64,000 nt of DNA. It comes from Corticimicrobacter populi (GTDB lineage Bacteria > Pseudomonadota > Gammaproteobacteria > Burkholderiales > Burkholderiaceae_B). Shown here piece after piece: positions 15,268 to 23,068 of this stretch (positions are counted from its first letter, which is position 1; the number at the start of each line of letters is the position of its first letter). The translations under genes were made by a program, and so were the position numbers. The stretch is from assembly GCF_003123725.1 (NCBI RefSeq), contig NZ_QETA01000007.1, forward strand, positions 62,001 to 126,000. The letters run 5' to 3'. The notes under the pieces are model-generated. The model saw only the letters and a list, made by a program, of their open reading frames with translations, had not been told where the DNA came from and ran no database searches.

Positions 15268-16716
15268 TTACCCCGCCAGCAAGGCGGCCACCTTTTTCCA
15301 GGTCTGCGGGCTTTGTGTGATCGATACCGAGAAACGGATATGCGTATCCGGTGCCTGTGTTGGCGAGAACAGACGGCCGGGAGCCAGCAACAGCCCGTCG
15401 GCAGCGGCCCGGCGCGCCAGTTGTTCGCTGTCCTGCCCGCAGTCCAGCCACAGGAACATGCCGCCCACCGGCTCCGGATCGATCCGCAAGCCCAGCCGGC
15501 CGAACAGCCGCAGGCTTTCGTGGCGGGCCGCATCGACCTGCTGACGCACGCGCTGAACATGGCGCTGGTAGTCGCCGGACGATACGATCTTCTGGATGAT
15601 GCGCTCATTGAGTTCCGGCGTCGTCAGGCCGGACAACAGTTTCAGGTCCGTCAGTGTCGATACCAGTTCGGGGGCCGCAGCCAGGTAGGCAACCCGCATG
15701 CCCGCCGCCAGTGTCTTGGCAAACCCGCCGGCATGTACGACCCGTTGCAGGCCATCCAGCGCCGCCAGGCGTATCGCGCCCCCTGGATGCAGGTCGCCAT
15801 AGGTATCGTCCTCGAAAATCCTGAAATCGTATTGCTCGGCCAGTTTCAGCACCGCATAGGCAGACCGCGCCGACAGGCTGTAGCCGGTCGGATTGTGAAT
15901 CGCACTGTTGATGATGAACAGGCGCGGGCGATGCTCCCGGGCCAGTTGCTCCAGCACGGCCACATCCGGGCCATCCGGCCCGCGTGGCACCCCCAGCACA
16001 CGCACCCCTGCCGCAGCCAGCCGCCCGAATACCAGGAACCACGCAGGATCCTCGACCAGGACACAGTCACCCGGCTGCGTCAGGGCACGCAGGACCAAAT
16101 CAACCGCATGGGTCACGCCAGCCGTCAGCAGCAGATTCTGTTCAGGATGCGCCGGTATGCCCAGCCGCTGCAAGGCATCCGCCATGGACACACGCAACGG
16201 CAGATAACCCTGCGGCGGGCCATAACCCAGCAAGGACGAGCAGGAGCCACGACCCGTGCTGCGCACAGCGGCCGCCAGCATATCCACATCCAGCCACTGC
16301 TGTGGCAGCAGCGCCGATGATCCCGGCACGAAACCGCCGCCAACATCGCGCAGGGTGCTTTTCAGCAGCCATGCCACATCCAGCGTCGCAGCCGCCGGTT
16401 CGGTCCCTTGCCCGGCGGTCAGGCGGGGATCGAGTGCGCCCTGGTCCTGCGGGGCAGGCCGGCCACTGACGAAATAGCCCGCGCCCTGGCGCGCCTGCAG
16501 CCACCCCTGGCCAACCAGTTGCTCATACGCCTCGACGATCGTGAAACGACTGACTTCAAGATGTTCGGCCAGGCGGCGGATGGACGGCAAGCGACTGCCG
16601 GGCCGCAACCCCAGCAGGGTGATCTTGCGTATCAGCATGGCCACGATCTGCTCGGTCAGCGTCTGGTCGCTGTCCCGCAGAGGGGGCTCGAAAGCATCCA
16701 CCAAGAGACTTTTCAT
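15268..16716 (-). CDS. MocR-type transcriptional regulator (GntR wHTH fused to aminotransferase fold)
   Basis: 482 aa. The N-terminal GntR winged helix (LTEQIVAMLIRKITLLGLRPGSRLPSIRRLAEHLEVSRFTIVEAYEQL, described in parts) is joined to a class I aminotransferase-like domain of about 370 residues with PLP-site features (INSAIHNPTGYSLS, YDFRIFEDDTYGDL, HAGGFAKTLAAGMRVAY with the Lys in the Schiff-base position). Members sense PLP adducts and control pyridoxal, GABA, taurine or amino-acid exporter genes. It is divergent from a LysE-family exporter across a palindromic operator, so regulation of that exporter is likely. GGAG lies seven bases before the start. Confidence 0.9.
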   Translation of the reverse strand: MKSLLVDAFEPPLRDSDQTLTEQIVAMLIRKITLLGLRPGSRLPSIRRLAEHLEVSRFTIVEAYEQLVGQGWLQARQGAGYFVSGRPAPQDQGALDPRLTAGQGTEPAAATLDVAWLLKSTLRDVGGGFVPGSSALLPQQWLDVDMLAAAVRSTGRGSCSSLLGYGPPQGYLPLRVSMADALQRLGIPAHPEQNLLLTAGVTHAVDLVLRALTQPGDCVLVEDPAWFLVFGRLAAAGVRVLGVPRGPDGPDVAVLEQLAREHRPRLFIINSAIHNPTGYSLSARSAYAVLKLAEQYDFRIFEDDTYGDLHPGGAIRLAALDGLQRVVHAGGFAKTLAAGMRVAYLAAAPELVSTLTDLKLLSGLTTPELNERIIQKIVSSGDYQRHVQRVRQQVDAARHESLRLFGRLGLRIDPEPVGGMFLWLDCGQDSEQLARRAAADGLLLAPGRLFSPTQAPDTHIRFSVSITQSPQTWKKVAALLAG

Positions 16717-16756
16717 GCCTTTGCTCCAGTACAGTAATCAATTTATCCGAAAAATT

Positions 16757-16773
16757 GTACCGGTACTGTACCG
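16757..16773. promoter_or_regulatory. Palindromic operator in the mocR-lysE divergent region
   Basis: Two overlapping dyads occur: GTACCGGTAC (16757-16766) and CGGTAC-T-GTACCG (16761-16773). A related AGTACAG lies nearby at about 16731. They sit between the divergent starts, with a possible -10 TATAGT at 16785 for the exporter. Binding by the MocR protein is inferred from position. Confidence 0.55.
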
Positions 16774-16797
16774 CACATCCTGTCTATAGTGAGCAGC

Positions 16798-17397
16798 ATG
16801 AACAGCCTGCCCATTTTCCTGCCGATGGCACTTTTTGCCTTCGCCTCGTCCATCACGCCCGGCCCGAACAACATCATGCTGGCCAGCTCCGGCCTGAACT
16901 ACGGATTCAGGCGCAGCGTACCGCACATGCTCGGCATCAGCGGGGGATTCATGATCATGCTGGTCGTCACCGGACTGGGATTGGGCACACTGTTCCAGAC
17001 CTGGCCGGTCCTGCATGACATCCTGAAGATACTGAGTGCCGTCTACCTGCTGTACCTGGCCTGGCGTATCGCCACGGCAGGTCCGGTCACTACGGCCGAA
17101 CACAGCGGACGGCCGTTCAGCTTTATCCAGGCAGCCCTGTTTCAGTGGGTCAACCCCAAGGCCTGGACCATGGCACTGGGTGTGATCGCCGTCTATGTGC
17201 CGCAGCAGGACTTCCTGACCAACCTGTTGCTGTCGGCACTGCTCTGCGGCCTGGTCAACCTGCCCAGCATCTCGGTCTGGACGCTGTTCGGCATGGCTCT
17301 GCGGCGCTGGTTACGGCAGCCCGGCGTCGTGCGGGCTTTCAATGTGCTGATGGCTCTGCTGCTGGTGGCGTCGCTGTATCCGATGCTGCGGAACTGA
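16798..17397 (+). CDS. LysE/RhtB-family amino-acid exporter
   Basis: 199 aa with about six transmembrane helices. The family signature [20 protein letters not shown] lies near residues 17-36, and [14 protein letters not shown] in the middle. The family exports amino acids or derivatives. The divergent MocR regulator implies induction by an amino acid or PLP-reactive compound. ATG 16798 is taken; a GTG three codons upstream is possible. Its last 59 bases overlap the convergent queC gene, so the two mRNAs are complementary at their 3' ends. Confidence 0.88.
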   Translation: MNSLPIFLPMALFAFASSITPGPNNIMLASSGLNYGFRRSVPHMLGISGGFMIMLVVTGLGLGTLFQTWPVLHDILKILSAVYLLYLAWRIATAGPVTTAEHSGRPFSFIQAALFQWVNPKAWTMALGVIAVYVPQQDFLTNLLLSALLCGLVNLPSISVWTLFGMALRRWLRQPGVVRAFNVLMALLLVASLYPMLRN

Positions 17398-18085
17398 CGA
17401 ACGCGGCATGGCCCGACGCCCGCAAGGCACAGGCCGGGCACTCGCCGCAGCCATAGCCCCAGGCATGCCGGTGGCTGCGATCACCCATATAACAGGTATG
17501 GGTGGACTCGCGCACCAGTTGCACCAATGCCTCGCCACCCAGCGTCCGGGCCAGTTGCCAGGTTTCCCGCTTGTCGAGCCACATCAGCGGCGTCTCGATC
17601 ACCATGCGGGCATCCAGCCCCAAGCTGAGCGCGACCTGCAGTGCCTTGAGCGTATTGTCGCGACAGTCCGGATAGCCTGAGTAGTCGGTTTCGCACATGC
17701 CCCCGACCAGCACCTCGAGTCCGCGCCGCCAGGCCACAGCGGCGGCAAAATTGAAGAACATCAGGTTGCGCCCCGGCACGAAAGTATTGGGCAGCCCGCC
17801 TTGCTCGAATTCAATGGCCTTGTCCTGTGTCAGGGCCGTGTCGCTGATATGGCCGAGCACCGACATGTCTAGCATGTGATCCTCGCCCAGCTTGCCGGCC
17901 CACTGCGGAAAATCGTCGCGCAGGGCCTGCAGCACCGTCTGCCGGCATTCAAGCTCGACACGATGGCGCTGCCCATAGTCAAAGCCGATCGTTTCGACGT
18001 GGCCATAGCGATTCAGCGCCCAAGCCAGGCATGTCGTGGAGTCCTGTCCACCCGAGAAGAGAACCAGTGCGCGCGATGTCATCAT
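17339..18085 (-). CDS. queC: 7-cyano-7-deazaguanine synthase QueC
   Basis: 248 aa. The PP-loop ATPase motif [12 protein letters not shown] lies near the N-terminus, with [11 protein letters not shown] in the middle and a zinc-binding cysteine set HTCYMG...[12 protein letters not shown] near the C-terminus. It makes preQ0 from carboxydeazaguanine for queuosine tRNA modification. No other que gene is nearby. The C-terminal tail ([18 protein letters not shown]) extends past the usual end and overlaps the lysE coding region on the other strand. The start is one of two adjacent ATGs (18085 or 18082). Confidence 0.93.
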   Translation of the reverse strand: MMTSRALVLFSGGQDSTTCLAWALNRYGHVETIGFDYGQRHRVELECRQTVLQALRDDFPQWAGKLGEDHMLDMSVLGHISDTALTQDKAIEFEQGGLPNTFVPGRNLMFFNFAAAVAWRRGLEVLVGGMCETDYSGYPDCRDNTLKALQVALSLGLDARMVIETPLMWLDKRETWQLARTLGGEALVQLVRESTHTCYMGDRSHRHAWGYGCGECPACALRASGHAAFVSSAASDTATPPAAEPSAH

Positions 18086-18194
18086 GTACGGGATTATAGT
18101 AAGTGGTGGCAGCCCCTGACAGCCGCGCCGACCAGGATGATCCATGCTACCCGGTGGGTGAATCCATCAGGACCTTTCCTCCCTGAATACAACA

Positions 18195-18953
18195 GTGACC
18201 CGACATACAGTGACAGATTTCGCCCAGCGCAGCCTCCTGCCCGATACCTCAGAACACGGATTGCCATTTGAGACCCAGGAGCTCCGGGATCAACTCGAAC
18301 ACTTCCTGCGGCACACCTGGATAGATCCTTTTCTCAACGAAAAACGCATCATCGGTCATTACAAATGGGGGGTTTACGCGTTCTACGATTATGACCACGA
18401 ACCTATTTATGTAGGCCAGACGAACGAACAGCTCAGCACACGTATCCGCAGACACCTGACGAACCAGCGTACAGACGCCGTGGCTATGTCGGTACTGGAC
18501 CCCTACGAGGTCTGCTACATCGAGGTCTGGCCACTGACAGACGTAGAGGGTGTCGAGATTGGCCGGACCGACGTCAAGACAGCGAAAGCACGCTTGAATG
18601 CCATGGAACATGCTGCCTACACGCATCTCATCCGGCAGTCCAAATTCAGAGCAATCCTGAACGAGAAACCGCCCCTCTCGCCTGATCATCCCATCGATCT
18701 GCCTGCGTCGTACCACGCAAAAGTCGTTTCTGACGAAGTGAGCCGCCTGAGAGACCATCCCGATCTGCGGCTGGCCCGACGCGCCGCAACCATTGCCCGA
18801 CTTGCCAAAGTCATCGCTGAACGCAAGGTGCAGACAGGCCTGCGCCATACCTTGCTGACCCAGGCCCGTCGCTTGGCCGATCTGGCCGAAAGACGTGTCC
18901 GCGGCGCGCCAGCCAACCTGGAAACATCAGGTGACGAAGGCGATGAAGGCTGA
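18195..18953 (+). CDS. GIY-YIG endonuclease, probable restriction enzyme of an R-M pair
   Basis: 252 aa from a GTG start (no ATG exists in the first 90 codons; 18210 GTG is an alternative). All five GIY-YIG core residues are present: G59-V60-Y61, Y72-V73-G74, R83 with H87, E138 in NAMEHAAY, and N156 in ILNEKP. The Asn after the Glu resembles the type II enzymes Eco29kI and Hpy188I rather than homing nucleases. A long basic C-terminal helix follows. A C5-cytosine methyltransferase gene lies 119 bases downstream in the same direction. The pairing strongly suggests a type II system; the recognition site is unknown. Confidence 0.75.
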   Translation: MTRHTVTDFAQRSLLPDTSEHGLPFETQELRDQLEHFLRHTWIDPFLNEKRIIGHYKWGVYAFYDYDHEPIYVGQTNEQLSTRIRRHLTNQRTDAVAMSVLDPYEVCYIEVWPLTDVEGVEIGRTDVKTAKARLNAMEHAAYTHLIRQSKFRAILNEKPPLSPDHPIDLPASYHAKVVSDEVSRLRDHPDLRLARRAATIARLAKVIAERKVQTGLRHTLLTQARRLADLAERRVRGAPANLETSGDEGDEG

Positions 18954-18990
18954 ACGCCAGTCAGGCCCGGTTTCATGATGCAAGATGCCC

Positions 18991-19024
18991 TTGGCACCCA
19001 CCAGATGACTGTATACAATAACAG
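18991..19024 (+). promoter_or_regulatory. Methyltransferase promoter overlapped by a LexA-type CTGT-N8-ACAG dyad
   Basis: TTGGCA (18991-18996) and TACAAT (19014-19019) are separated by 17 bases, a good sigma-70 promoter. The 16-mer CTGTATACAATAACAG (19009-19024) covers the -10 and matches the LexA consensus CTGT-N8-ACAG, 12 of 16 bases against the full E. coli form. The methyltransferase starts about 47 bases further on. The site could be an SOS operator or a self-control site for the R-M system. Confidence 0.6.
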
Positions 19025-19072
19025 TGGTTTGAATATATCAGGCCAGCCACGCTTGCCCCATGGATATCAAAC

Positions 19073-20257
19073 ATGACCACCCAGCCGCAACAATTTGATT
19101 TTTATGAATTCTTTGCCGGTGGTGGCATGGCCCGGATGGGTTTGGGCAAGCAATGGAACTGCCTGTTCGCAAATGACTTCGATCCCAAAAAAGGGGCTTC
19201 ATATGCCGCCAACTTTGGGGATGATGCCTTGCATATCGGCGATGTAGCCAAGGTTCAGCCAGCGCAATTGCCAGGAAAAGCCATGCTGGCATGGGGCTCT
19301 TTTCCATGCCAGGATCTCAGTCTGGCAGGCAATGGAAAAGGGCTGGCCGGCAGCCGATCCGGCGTATTCTGGGCATTCTGGGATCTGTTGACCCGCCTCA
19401 GGGCCGAGCAACGGATGCCGCCGATCATCGCGCTGGAGAACGTATCGGGTCTCGTCACATCACATCGCGGCAAGGACCTCACCACACTCATCGAATGCCT
19501 TGCAAATGCAGGCTACCGTGTAGGAGCCCTGGAAGTCGACGCGGCACATTTCGTGCCCCAATCCCGCCCCCGGCTCTTTATCATCGCGGTGCAAAAAACC
19601 GTCCCCATGCCCAGGGGCGTCACGACCCGCACTCCCAACCCGGCATGGCATCGCAGGCAGCTTCAGGATGTCGTCGAAGCTTTGCCCGTGAGTGTCCGCA
19701 AGTCCTGGGTATGGTGGAAACTACCGATGCCGGAAGGGGCGGTGCCACATCTGGAAGAGCTGATCGAAGATGCCCCGACGTCGGTCGCCTTGCACAGCGC
19801 CACGCAAACGCAGCAGCTTCTGGACATGATGACTGCCGCCAATCTCGCCAAGGTACACGAAGCGGCCAGGACGGGCGCGCGTCAGGTCGGCACCCTCTAC
19901 AAGCGCACCCGCCTGGGCACGCAGCGCGCTGAAATCCGCTTCGACGGCATTTCCGGCTGCCTGCGCACCCCGTCTGGTGGCTCATCTCGCCAGATCGTGA
20001 TGCTCATCCAGGGCAAACAGATCCGCTCACGCCTGATCTCCGCCAGGGAAACTGCGCGACTGATGGGCATCCCGGAGTCCTACCAACTCCCCGACAAATA
20101 CAACGAGGCCTACCATCTCACCGGAGATGGTGTCGTCGTTCCAGTCGTCGCCCATCTCGCCAGGCACATTCTGGAACCGCTGGCTCTGAGCGCACGCCAC
20201 GCAGTAACCGAGACACAGCAAAGCGCCTCGCATGACACGTCACTTCGCGCGGCCTGA
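19073..20257 (+). CDS. DNA (cytosine-5) methyltransferase
   Basis: 394 aa with ordered C5-methylase motifs: I (FYEFFAGGGMARMGLG, residues 10-25), IV (GSFPCQDLSLAG with catalytic C79), VI (ALENVSG), VIII (QSRPRLFII), IX (RLISARETARLMGIPESY) and X (GDGVVVPVVAHL). The target-recognition region lies at about residues 215-300. It would protect host DNA against the GIY-YIG nuclease upstream. The ATG has a weak ribosome site. It has its own promoter inside the gap after the nuclease gene, which would let methylation precede cutting. The base composition of the intergenic part is lower in GC than the flanks, consistent with transfer. Confidence 0.92.
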   Translation: MTTQPQQFDFYEFFAGGGMARMGLGKQWNCLFANDFDPKKGASYAANFGDDALHIGDVAKVQPAQLPGKAMLAWGSFPCQDLSLAGNGKGLAGSRSGVFWAFWDLLTRLRAEQRMPPIIALENVSGLVTSHRGKDLTTLIECLANAGYRVGALEVDAAHFVPQSRPRLFIIAVQKTVPMPRGVTTRTPNPAWHRRQLQDVVEALPVSVRKSWVWWKLPMPEGAVPHLEELIEDAPTSVALHSATQTQQLLDMMTAANLAKVHEAARTGARQVGTLYKRTRLGTQRAEIRFDGISGCLRTPSGGSSRQIVMLIQGKQIRSRLISARETARLMGIPESYQLPDKYNEAYHLTGDGVVVPVVAHLARHILEPLALSARHAVTETQQSASHDTSLRAA

Positions 20258-20276
20258 CTCTTTGTCCTGACTCTTT

Positions 20277-20999
20277 TTACTGCTTGCGCAACCGTTCCGC
20301 CAGCCCCAGTACGTCGGGCAATTGCATCGGCTGGGCCGGCAATTCGAAACGTGAAGTCTGTGGGGCCGTCCGGTCCAGCCTGGACAGTGTCATGAGATTG
20401 TCGACCCGCAGCATGCCCAGGCCGCGCGCCAGCACCTCGTCGGCCAGAGCGACCGTACCGGCCGGTACGGGCTGGCCGAGCGATTGCTGCAGACGCCGTG
20501 CCGCCTCGATAAAGCGCCGGGTGTAGGACACGACTTCAGCATCCTGGGTCAGCACGGCCTCGACCCGGCGTTCCTCGCCCTGCGGGTTGAGATAGGTCAG
20601 TCGATATACGCGACCATCGACCCCGGCCACCGACTCACGACGGCCGAGATCGTCCAGACTGACGAACTCGGCAACGGCAGCCGGGCCGCTGCCCACCTGC
20701 AGGAACTTGCCGGGGTCGACCGACAGCAACCGCAACCACTGCCCGAGCTGAGCGGCATCGGCCACCATCTGGCGTCCGTTGAGGTCAAACACGCCATACG
20801 TCCCGTCGGCCCGCACCAGGCCATAGCCGCGCTGCTGCGGGTCGGTTTGCATCCGCAGCATCGTATCTGTATATTCCAGTCTCAACTGCACCGGCCGCCC
20901 GGACGAATCGCTCTCCTGAAGACGGTAATGCGCCGTCCCCGCCGCCTGGGCCAGGCCGCACAGCGCCAGGCCCAGCGCCGCCAGCAAATAATGCTTCAT
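20277..20999 (-). CDS. Exported protein of unknown function
   Basis: 240 aa beginning MKHYLLAALGLALCGLAQA, a clear signal peptide, followed by a beta-rich domain (YRLQESDSSGRPVQLRLEYTDTMLRM, GYGLVRADGTYGVFDLNGRQMV, GRVYRLTYLNPQGEERRVEAVLTQD, cited piecewise) and a helical tail. The middle resembles outer-membrane lipoprotein-carrier or RseB-like half-barrels, but I do not recognise the family. The start at 20999 has GGGAG upstream. The gene is divergent from psd and convergent with the methyltransferase. Confidence 0.65.
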   Translation of the reverse strand: MKHYLLAALGLALCGLAQAAGTAHYRLQESDSSGRPVQLRLEYTDTMLRMQTDPQQRGYGLVRADGTYGVFDLNGRQMVADAAQLGQWLRLLSVDPGKFLQVGSGPAAVAEFVSLDDLGRRESVAGVDGRVYRLTYLNPQGEERRVEAVLTQDAEVVSYTRRFIEAARRLQQSLGQPVPAGTVALADEVLARGLGMLRVDNLMTLSRLDRTAPQTSRFELPAQPMQLPDVLGLAERLRKQ

Positions 21000-21079
21000 G
21001 CATGCTCCCGAAGGATGGGTTTGCAAAATATGCACTGTCGCCGCTTCTGTCGCGCCGCGCAACACAAAAAGGTAATCGT

Positions 21080-21949
21080 TTGAATCTTAATATACTGCTC
21101 CAGTACCTGGCACCCCAGAAAACGCTGACCCGGCTAACCTACGCGCTGGCACGCTGGACCTTCGGCCCCTGGAAGCGATGGGCCATCCAGCATGTCATTC
21201 GCAAGTTCAACGTCGACCTGTCGCTGGCAGCCGAGCCCAACCCCGAGGCCTATCCGCATTTCAACGCCTTTTTCACCCGCACGCTGCGTCCCGATGCACG
21301 CCAGGCCGATCCCGACTGCAATGCTCTGCTCTGTCCTGTCGACGGCCGCATCAGCCAGGTCGGGCGCATCGATGCCGGACGCATCTTCCAGGCCAAGGGT
21401 CACGACTACAGCGTCGATGAACTGCTGGGTGGCGATGCCCAGGCGGCCGATCCCTACCGTAACGGCCATTTCGTCACGATCTACCTGTCCCCCTCCGACT
21501 ACCATCGCGTGCACATGCCGCTGGGCGGTCGCCTGGTGCGTACCGTGCATGTCCCGGGCAAGCTGTTCAGCGTCTCGCCCGCCACGGTCGATGCCGTGCC
21601 GCGCCTGTTTGCCCGCAATGAGCGCCTGGTCTGTCATTTCGAAAGCGGCCACGGGCCCTTCGTGGTCGTGATGGTCGGTGCCATGCTGGTTTCTTCGGTC
21701 ACGACCGTCTGGGGCGGCCTGACCATCCCGCCCTATGCCCGCACCATCCAGCAACGCGATTACGACGACGACACCATCGAAATCGATCGTTTCGCCGAAA
21801 TGGCCCGTTTCAATATGGGTTCGACCGTGATCGTGCTGTTCCCGGACGGCATGGCCGAACTGGACGCACTGGGTCCCCAGCAAAAAGTACAGTACGGGGA
21901 GCGACTGGGGCAGTTGACAGCGGCACACCGCTCGGCCACCACCGTCTGA
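21080..21949 (+). CDS. psd: Phosphatidylserine decarboxylase proenzyme
   Basis: About 289 aa from TTG 21080 (AAAAAGG ribosome site eight bases upstream; the next homologous residues NILLQYLAPQ match the E. coli start). The longer ATG at 21002 adds 26 non-conserved residues. Conserved features are NAFFTRTLR, CPVDGRISQVG, QAKGHDYSVDELL, YLSPSDYHRVHMP with the DxxRVH set, and the self-cleavage motif NMGSTVIVLF, where the Ser becomes the pyruvoyl group. It makes phosphatidylethanolamine at the inner membrane. Confidence 0.93.
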   Translation: MNLNILLQYLAPQKTLTRLTYALARWTFGPWKRWAIQHVIRKFNVDLSLAAEPNPEAYPHFNAFFTRTLRPDARQADPDCNALLCPVDGRISQVGRIDAGRIFQAKGHDYSVDELLGGDAQAADPYRNGHFVTIYLSPSDYHRVHMPLGGRLVRTVHVPGKLFSVSPATVDAVPRLFARNERLVCHFESGHGPFVVVMVGAMLVSSVTTVWGGLTIPPYARTIQQRDYDDDTIEIDRFAEMARFNMGSTVIVLFPDGMAELDALGPQQKVQYGERLGQLTAAHRSATTV

Positions 21950-21954
21950 AGTTT

Positions 21955-22746
21955 TCAATAGTCACCGATCGCTGCCGAAATGGCGCGGGCACACTCCATC
22001 ACCAGGGGAGCCTGCGTCCGCTGAGCTGATTCGGCACTCCAGCGGCTGAGAGGCGGTGCTACATGCACTGCCCCCCTGGCTTCGCCCCGACTGTTGACGA
22101 TCGGGGCGGCAATCCCCATGTCGCCCATGAACAGTTCTTCGCAATTCACTGCATAGCCCTGGCGACGGCACTCCTGCACTGCCGCGACGATATCCTCGAC
22201 CTGCGTCAGCGTGGCAGGCGTACATGCCACCCGTTCAGATTGCACCAGCAGACTGCGCGCCTGGTCTTCAGGCAGGCGGCTCAGGTAGGCTCGGCCCGCG
22301 CTCGTGCAATACATGGGTGTACGGATACCGATCGGTGTCAGTATCGGCATGAATTTGGTCGTCGCCAGCTGAAACACATACACCATGTCCGTCCCGACGG
22401 GCTCGGTCAGTGTCACGCTTTCCCCGCTCGCATTGGCCAGTTCAGAAAGATACGGATGTGCAATGCGGATCATGGCATTGCCTGCGATATACCTGAAACC
22501 CAGTTCAACCGTCTTGGGCAGGAGCCGAAAACGCCGTGATGCAGGATGCTTGCCGACGTAGCCGAGCACCTGCAGGGTATGCACCGTGCGCTGGGCGGAG
22601 GATTTGCTCATGCCGGCCCGTTCGGCGATCTCGTTGAGCGTCAGGGTGCGATGCACCTCGTCGAACACACCCAGCACGGCCAGCCCCTTTTCCAGCGACT
22701 GGTTGAACAGGGAGTCGGATACCGATGCAGTCAGGGAGTCAGCCAT
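21955..22746 (-). CDS. IclR-family transcriptional regulator
   Basis: 263 aa. The N-terminal winged helix (LEKGLAVLGVFDEVHRTLTLNEIAERAGMSKSSAQRTVHTLQVLGYV, described in parts) precedes an IclR effector domain (YCTSAGRAYLSRLPEDQARSLL, GYAVNCEELFMGDMGIAAPIV). The start at 22746 (MADSLT) gives the usual length; earlier ATGs at 22755 and 22893 add unrelated sequence. It is divergent from the peptide-type ABC operon, and a perfect 17-bp palindrome lies between. Likely the local regulator of that operon. Confidence 0.9.
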   Translation of the reverse strand: MADSLTASVSDSLFNQSLEKGLAVLGVFDEVHRTLTLNEIAERAGMSKSSAQRTVHTLQVLGYVGKHPASRRFRLLPKTVELGFRYIAGNAMIRIAHPYLSELANASGESVTLTEPVGTDMVYVFQLATTKFMPILTPIGIRTPMYCTSAGRAYLSRLPEDQARSLLVQSERVACTPATLTQVEDIVAAVQECRRQGYAVNCEELFMGDMGIAAPIVNSRGEARGAVHVAPPLSRWSAESAQRTQAPLVMECARAISAAIGDY

Positions 22747-22811
22747 AAGGTACATGCCACCAGAAAAGGGATTCGGGTCCGCACTCGCATTGCCGGATGC
22801 GCCAGCCATGC

Positions 22812-22884
22812 GCACCATGCACAACAACAGCGCAGGCGCATGATGCAACTTGGTGCACAGGACAGGCTGCTCACCCAAGCACCA
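22812..22884. promoter_or_regulatory. Cluster of GCACCA/TGGTGC half-sites (possible NtrC sites)
   Basis: GCACCA at 22812-22817 and 22879-22884 and TGGTGCA at 22851-22857 resemble NtrC half-sites and lie about 130-200 bases upstream of a sigma-54-type promoter. None forms a full consensus NtrC dyad, so this is a weak assignment. Confidence 0.25.
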
Positions 22885-22979
22885 TGTCATCACTACGCCA
22901 TGGCCTCGATGCCATGCCCCGTCAACGTGGCATGAATATGGTATTTCAACTGCGCATGCATGCGGACAAACCCTATTTT

Positions 22980-22996
22980 ATATCGATAATCGATAT
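22980..22996. promoter_or_regulatory. 17-bp perfect palindrome, probable IclR-regulator operator
   Basis: ATATCGAT-A-ATCGATAT is a perfect dyad between the divergent iclR-type gene and the ABC operon, 12 bases upstream of the -24 element. The symmetry and placement fit an IclR-family operator. Confidence 0.65.
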
Positions 22997-23008
22997 TAAT
23001 GATTCGAT

Positions 23009-23024
23009 TGGCATACTGGTTGCT
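23009..23024 (+). promoter_or_regulatory. Sigma-54 (-24/-12) promoter of the peptide/amide operon
   Basis: TGGCATACTGGTTGCT keeps the GG and GC doublets at the invariant 12-base register and matches TGGCAC-N5-TTGCW at all but one of the specified bases. Transcription would start near 23035, leaving a leader of about 34 bases before the ATG at 23069. Confidence 0.65.
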
Positions 23025-23068
23025 TGAATGATGAGCAGATGGCCCCACTCAACCTGGAGACATGTCTC

